The notes under the pieces: generated by a model
The model's input: only the letters and a program-made list of their open reading frames with translations
Database searches by the model: none
Told to the model about the DNA's origin: nothing
DNA from: Vitellaria paradoxa
Taxonomy: Eukaryota; Streptophyta; Magnoliopsida; Ericales; Sapotaceae
Direction: 5' to 3'
Assembly: GCA_019916065.1 (NCBI GenBank)
Contig: CM034234.1
Coordinates: 382,963 to 446,962 of the forward strand
DNA length: 64,000 nt
Shown: piece after piece, positions 59,101 to 64,000 of the stretch
Layout of the letters: each line of letters starts with the position of its first letter
Position numbering within the stretch: position 1 is the stretch's first letter
Made by a program: the position numbers and the translations under genes

Positions 59101-62100
59101 TTTGTTAATTTCTTATTCTGGTCGTATGCTACTTGGCTCGCTTGGGTATGGAGGTCATGCATACATTCAAAAGGCAAATGCTAACTATTTGTTTCCATTA
59201 GTGTTTGTGTGTTTCTGTCTGTGCAGCATCCCTGCGTGTGGATATGTGTCTTGTTTAAACATGTTCAATTGTCTCAAGCTTCCATCATTCCGGTTCTTGA
59301 TGCGAGATAAGAAGACCTCTATAAGTTTTTATTTTTTTATTTTTTCAAACATCTTATGGATGAATAAGTAAGCACACTTATGTGTAAGAGTGATCAGTGA
59401 TGGATGTGCCACATTGTGTGCTCCTTTCTCTGCAGGGTTAACTTATAAGCCACTTCTTTGATTTCCCTTAACCATAATAATTTTCACTCCTGTTATGCCA
59501 AATCATAACATTAGTTCTTCAGATAGATCCATTAGTAGTTTGTGATGACAGTGTTTCATTGGCAATGAGCAGCTAATTGTACAATTAAGTATAGTAAGAA
59601 CAATGCAATGCAAGTTTCCAAGACCTTATCTGCCATTTATTGATATTCTGGTTTTCAACTTTGGCAAGTTCTATGAAAACTTAGAATTTGAAAATTTTGT
59701 CAATTCCTTATAGTTGTCTGTCATGTAAACAGGTATTAGAGAAGGTCAAAGATCGAAGCTCGCTGAAGTGGATTGGTGTTGCACATATAGACCATGGATG
59801 TCCTTCCACAATGAAAATGATTCTATTATTTCAACAATTTGTGGTGACCCAAAGCCACTAACTTGTGTATGATTCTTTTCTTTTTCATTTGTGTGCGCAT
59901 ATGCATACTCGCAGATAGTGCTTATGCATAATATTTTCTGACTTTTTTTTTTTAACATGAAATCTTTTATCAATCCAAAACACCTATTTTACACAAGTGA
60001 TGAAGATTTCTACAGCCTTTGATTTTCTATAAATGCATTTATTGTCAAAGATGATGCATAAACACAAACTGCCCCCTCAATTCTTTTATTTTCGTGCAAG
60101 TCGAACTCTGCTTTTGACCTTGCTGACTCAATTTTGTGCCCCCTTAACTCCCTTTTCTTTTATTCTTTTCTCTGTTTTGGTCGCCAAAAGAAATTTGGCA
60201 CATCATCAGAATCCACATCCTTTTTATTAGTGACTGGTGGACTTGAATAGGGAGAGTATCAAATACTACCTGGCCATGCAGTTTCTCATGGGTAAGGCAA
60301 GCCAAAAAATCATCTGGCAAAGTCTCTTCTTCATACATGTTTTGGATCTTGCGATCTTGCACTTTCTTGAGGAAGATTTTGTGCTGGTGGAGTTGAGGAT
60401 TAATAGCAGTAAACTGATCTCTATGTAGGGTCCCTTGAAAGGATGGATCTAGGATTTGATGTTTGGGGTGGGGGAGATTGAAAAGTTATGGAAGGGGGGT
60501 AGACCACCCCCTAGATCCGTCACTGATCCCTTGTATGAAGTGTAAAACTACTCCCAAATCCATTTTCCATAATGATCTGCTGGTACCTTTTATTTGAAGT
60601 CAATTTCAGACCTCATGAAATTTCCCCGAGTTCGGAAAATTGAAACATGTAGTTGCATTACACCCTCATTTATAGAATAACCCACAACCTACCCATGTGC
60701 TTCACCTCTGAACAAAGCTCCTCCACATACCAATCTCAGGTTGTGGAAAGAACATATACCCTCTTCATATGCTTTCACTGCTTATTTACCTTACAGGTCT
60801 CTTGCACTGGGTGGTCATTGACTCCTGGATCGAGTTGATTGTATTTGGACTCGTTTGGGCAGATAAACAAAATGGATCTGCTCAGTTTTGTGCTCAACCA
60901 TACATTTGAGTGAAGTGATATATCCTCTTGTTTGGCATAATATTATTAGCATGCATCTTTGTACATTTATTTTCCCTTCCTATGACAATTTGTGGGCTCT
61001 AATATATCTGTGTATAACAAAGCCATTAGATCCTCCAAAAAAAAAATAATAATAATAATAAATAAAATAAAATAAAAATAAAAAGGCCACTAGATCCCAA
61101 AAGTAATTATACAAGTAGTAGTTGCTGAATTGATTTGGTAGTTGCCTTATGTATGATGAAGATTGACTTGCTCCATAGGCCTAATAATGCAAAATAAAGA
61201 TAACTAATTGGTGAATCATATTCTATACGTGCATAGATTTTTATTTTTTTAATATAGTTGTGCTGCTGCTGCCGCCGCCATAAAGTTGCCACTTTTTTCC
61301 ATAGAGTTTTTTTTTTTTTTGGTAAGTCTTTTTTCCATAGTGTTGATTATACCTTTTTTGTTTCTGCAGGTGAATCAACAAGATATTAGCTACAGGGAGA
61401 GCTTGATGTTGTTTGCTAAAGATCTAGGACCAATAGCCCAAATGGTTGCCAACTGGAAGTTACAAGGATGGCAGAAGGATACTCCCAATTTCCAGATTCC
61501 GGCTTCAAACTGTACAGGCCAGTTGGCCATAAGCCAAGTTCCTGTTAAATTTGCCCCGGCACAACAAGCTCCTCCTAGTGCTCAGGATACAGTAAAAACA
61601 TCAACTGACATTATTGATTTGACTGATGCTGATGATGGAGAAAAGGTTTATTCAAGCGACTGGATGAATGATCATAGTGCTTTGGGGGGAAGAATTGCTA
61701 CCAAGAATGGGGGATTGACTAGCCATGAATGGGATGAGATGAAGGCTTTTAGTAGTAGTTGTGACAGAAATAAGGTTATTGAGAAACAGGTCTATGAGCT
61801 CCAGCAGGGCTTCTGTTCTTCTACCTGTGGGACTCGAGATTTGAATTCCTCTTTTATTAACAGCAATGACACTGGCAAGAAATTTGCGGAAGCAATGGTA
61901 TTGGATTCAGGCAAAATGGATAATCAAGTGCAGCAACTGGCTTTAGAGCCAGAGCATTCTCATTCAAATGATCAGTTTGAATGCAAGTTGAGAAACAATA
62001 ACAATTCAGCTGCAGCTTTATCTTCATGGCATTGGCATGCCAGAGGGGTTTCAGGTTTGAGTAGGGCTGGTGGCTCCACGAACGGACTGAGGTCATGCAC

Positions 62101-62299
62101 AGCAGCAGCGGCACCAAAAGGTGGGATGAATCTGATGACTAGCTCCTCTCAAGCAGACCACACTGTAGAATATTCAAATAGAGTCGTGCCATTGGTCACC
62201 TCCCCTTCCTCGTTTGCTTTTGATTTGCTATTCTTGAAATCAAGACTCAATCAGATGAATCATTTGCGACCTCGTGTCTCTTCTCACAATACAGATTAA
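56178..62299 (+). CDS. Bromodomain protein, putative acetyl-lysine reader (nine coding exons, 622 aa)
   Basis: Exons: 56178-56330, 57022-57064, 57326-57404, 57506-57551, 57646-57744, 58467-58535, 58640-58955, 59733-59866, 61370-62299. All are GT-AG and in phase, 1869 bases in total. The bromodomain spans about residues 77-178: helix Z (KKHILELVLDTLQ), ZA loop (YYKIIKEPMDFGTM), helix B/C (HDVFLIPRNAMHFNS, with the expected acetyl-lysine Asn at 154) and helix C (ARAIYDLARKVFHIL). A basic cluster, TRRRSSRRP, at about 192-200 could be a nuclear signal. A second conserved region (WCCTYRPW...; VNQQDISYRESLMLFAKDLGP) crosses the last intron, followed by a low-complexity C-terminus. It resembles the plant At1g58025-type bromodomain proteins and is distinct from GTE/BET types. 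The start at 56178 is tentative; the alternative in-frame ATG is 56271. Confidence 0.87.
58101..58288 (+). repeat. 94-bp tandem duplication in a bromodomain-gene intron
   Basis: GACAGTTGATGCTAGGA at 58101 recurs as GACAGCTGATGCTAGGA at 58195, with the following TTGTTACCTTGTATAATTC and CCTTCCAACTC kept in both. Two copies only. Confidence 0.8.
59867..61369. other. Last intron of the bromodomain gene (1.5 kb)
   Basis: No extra exon is needed to keep the frame. A small sequence at about 60431-60530, bounded by GGATCTAGGA and the complement CCTAGATCCGTCACTG, looks like a MITE end pair. An AAT/AAATA microsatellite lies near 61037-61082. Confidence 0.5.
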
Positions 62300-62967
62300 T
62301 ATTTCAGTGAGATTTGAGATTCTGTGTCATCTCATCTCGGCAAGTCAGTAGTTAATAAGAGGATTTTTTTTAAGTGCAGCCACCAAGCACAATCAGCCCA
62401 CACTCAGCTGGCGGCAATCGCAATATTGGACACTTATTTCGCTTTGCAGCTGTAGGGAATTTTAGACTAGTTTTCTAGTTTAAGGTGGAAAACCGATGTT
62501 GAAAAGCATTCTTAAAAAAAATGTTAATTGTCATCTTTTGACAGTTTTAAATTTAACTACAACACACCCTTCTTTTTTGAGACTTAATTTGGGAAGAAAA
62601 AAAATAAAAAATTAACTTTTTAGTTTCTCTCTCCCCTTTTTTTTTTTTTTAAATAGAATTGTCTCATATTCAATTAATAATTAACAAACAGGTTGTATCA
62701 AAATTTGTACAGGTGCCCAACATAACATTTATTGAGTTCCTAAATGCAGCTTAATACAGTTCTATGTTTTTTTTATAAAAAAAATTAATAAAAAAATATT
62801 TTTTTTTGTTAAATTGTTTTACAATCCTAATAATATAATTTACAAAATGTATGAAAGTTAAAATAATTTAATCACAATGTTAGGCAAGCTAAAAGCCCCG
62901 ACATGTCTGCACATCACACGCTGATTCTTTCAACAACGCATCAAAAGGCAGATGAACATGGTTTTCA

Positions 62968-63001
<34 letters not shown>

Positions 63002-63305
63002 CTTTTTTGTTGGATTATTTTAGTATTTGGCGCAATCGATGGGCCCACCGGATGAACCTCCCCCCGCCATTAACTGTATTCCATCTCCGCCTAGAATCTA
63101 ATGATTCAGGTTGGGGAATTCCACACTCGGGATTGGATCACATACTGTGTGTGTGTATGTGTGTGTGTGTATCTCATTCCAATCATCTGTTTGTTTCTCC
63201 CTTTCTCTTGAAACAAGGAGAGTTGTTAGACAAGTTTCTCTCCTTCGCGGTGGTGGCGGTGTTCTGGTGGATCAATGGGTGGCGGTGGTGGTGGTGGTGG
63301 TGAAA
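62300..63305. other. 3' flank of the bromodomain gene and leader of the next gene
   Basis: Contains T/A runs and an AAT microsatellite at about 62968-62998. A GT-rich stretch lies near 63144-63170 and a GGT/GGC microsatellite at 63274-63301, just before the next start codon. No ORF with support. Confidence 0.5.
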
Positions 63306-63524
63306 ATGGCTTATAGGAGGCGGCATGGAATCGGAAGGGCGTCCACCTTCAAAGAGGAGACTGATAATTACCCGCCAGATGAGACGACTTTGAATTCGTC
63401 GTCGTCGTCACCTTCAACTCTGGCCGCTCATGCCATCCGAGCCTCGGCCGCCCATCACAGCGCCTCTTCTCTATACTTTTCTTATGGCGACTCTGCTTCC
63501 TACTCTTCCAAAGAAACACAAAAG
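63306..63524 (+). CDS. First exon of a plant protein of unknown function (73 codons, truncated by window edge)
   Basis: ATG at 63306 is followed by 73 codons to a GT donor at 63525 (ACAAAAG/GTACCG), phase 0. The N-terminus [18 protein letters not shown] is basic, then a serine run and an Ala/His-rich segment ([12 protein letters not shown]). Reading into the next intron reaches a stop soon, supporting the donor. A possible later exon (about 63772-63855, a short open frame ending FFG) was seen, but its phase does not join cleanly to exon 1. I do not recognise a domain; the exon is too short to name. Confidence 0.6.
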
Positions 63525-64000
63525 GTACCGTCTTATTCATTTCTATCTATTTTCTCCTAATACGTATCTGTCCATGAAATGTACCTCCTAATTTTTACGA
63601 CGTATACCTAAACAGTTATCAACACTTCGCAGAACCTACCTCCGTTAATCGGCATTGACTGTCTTACACGAATAAGATCAATGTGTATGGTGCCTGGACG
63701 CTCTCCTTTGAAACTGGTTCGTCAAATTTGGGTTCAAAGATATTAGTTTTCTTCTTCTTTTTATTGTCAGTTTTGTCTCAAAAGGGATCTGATCCTACTA
63801 TCAGTTCTTACAAATTTTGGAAGCCTTCTCAGAGCCTGCTTGAATTTTTTGGGTAGGTGATTCTTTTTTTTGTAAATTCTGGTATAAGTTAATTCCTTAT
63901 GTTTTAGAATTTGTGTCACGTTATTATGTATAACAACTTTAATTACTGAAATTGGTGTCATGTTATCTCTTTGTAGGTAATTTGTGATATATATATATAT

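Noticed and set aside
63111..63560. 149-aa ORF starting upstream of the last gene
   Set aside because: Its upstream part is translated GT and GGT microsatellite; the ATG at 63306 in the same frame begins the plausible protein.

Overview
This is plant nuclear DNA, most likely from a eudicot and possibly a woody species. It has AT-rich intergenic DNA, spliced genes with GT-AG introns, and plant LTR retrotransposons of the Athila and Tat lineages. Species assignment is a guess.

Positions 1-19500 are a nested pair of Ty3/gypsy retrotransposons. A nearly complete Athila-type element (1-12635; only the outer 1.14 kb of its 5' LTR lies before the window) sits inside the pol gene of an older Tat/Retand-type element, whose 3' part runs from 12636 to 19500. 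The Athila copy has a tRNA-Asp primer site, gag-protease, RT-RNaseH-integrase (frameshifted), an intact third ORF and a 1903-bp 3' LTR. The Tat remnant has the integrase end, a 112-bp tandem-repeat array, a decayed spliced gene on the opposite strand, and a 905-bp 3' LTR.

Positions 19501-26655 are AT-rich DNA with no convincing gene. They hold a hAT-like non-autonomous element with a perfect 8-bp target duplication and other short AT-rich repeats.

Positions 26656-45170 carry a PIN-LIKES (PILS6-type) auxin-carrier gene on the + strand. It has ten coding exons joining in frame into 410 codons, but its introns total about 17 kb. They are filled with RTE-type LINE fragments, a second hAT-like element, a gag-only LTR retrotransposon (TR-GAG-like), very small TRIM-like elements and a perfect 43-bp hairpin. 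Several insertions lie inside earlier insertions.

Positions 46884-51430 carry a RING-H2 protein gene on the - strand, convergent with PILS6, with its CDS in one exon and a probable 5' UTR intron of 2.7 kb. Positions 52217-53764 form a long inverted-repeat (long-TIR) structure. Positions 56178-62299 carry a nine-exon bromodomain protein gene on the + strand. At 63306 the first exon of a gene of unknown function starts and runs off the right edge.

The host genes do not form an operon or an obvious pathway. The most unusual material is in the mobile elements: the antisense spliced gene of the Tat element, the GGTCCGGACC palindrome modules shared by the Athila LTR and the region before its third ORF, and the layered insertions in PILS6. 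I found no convincing entirely new system; the findings give specific leads.
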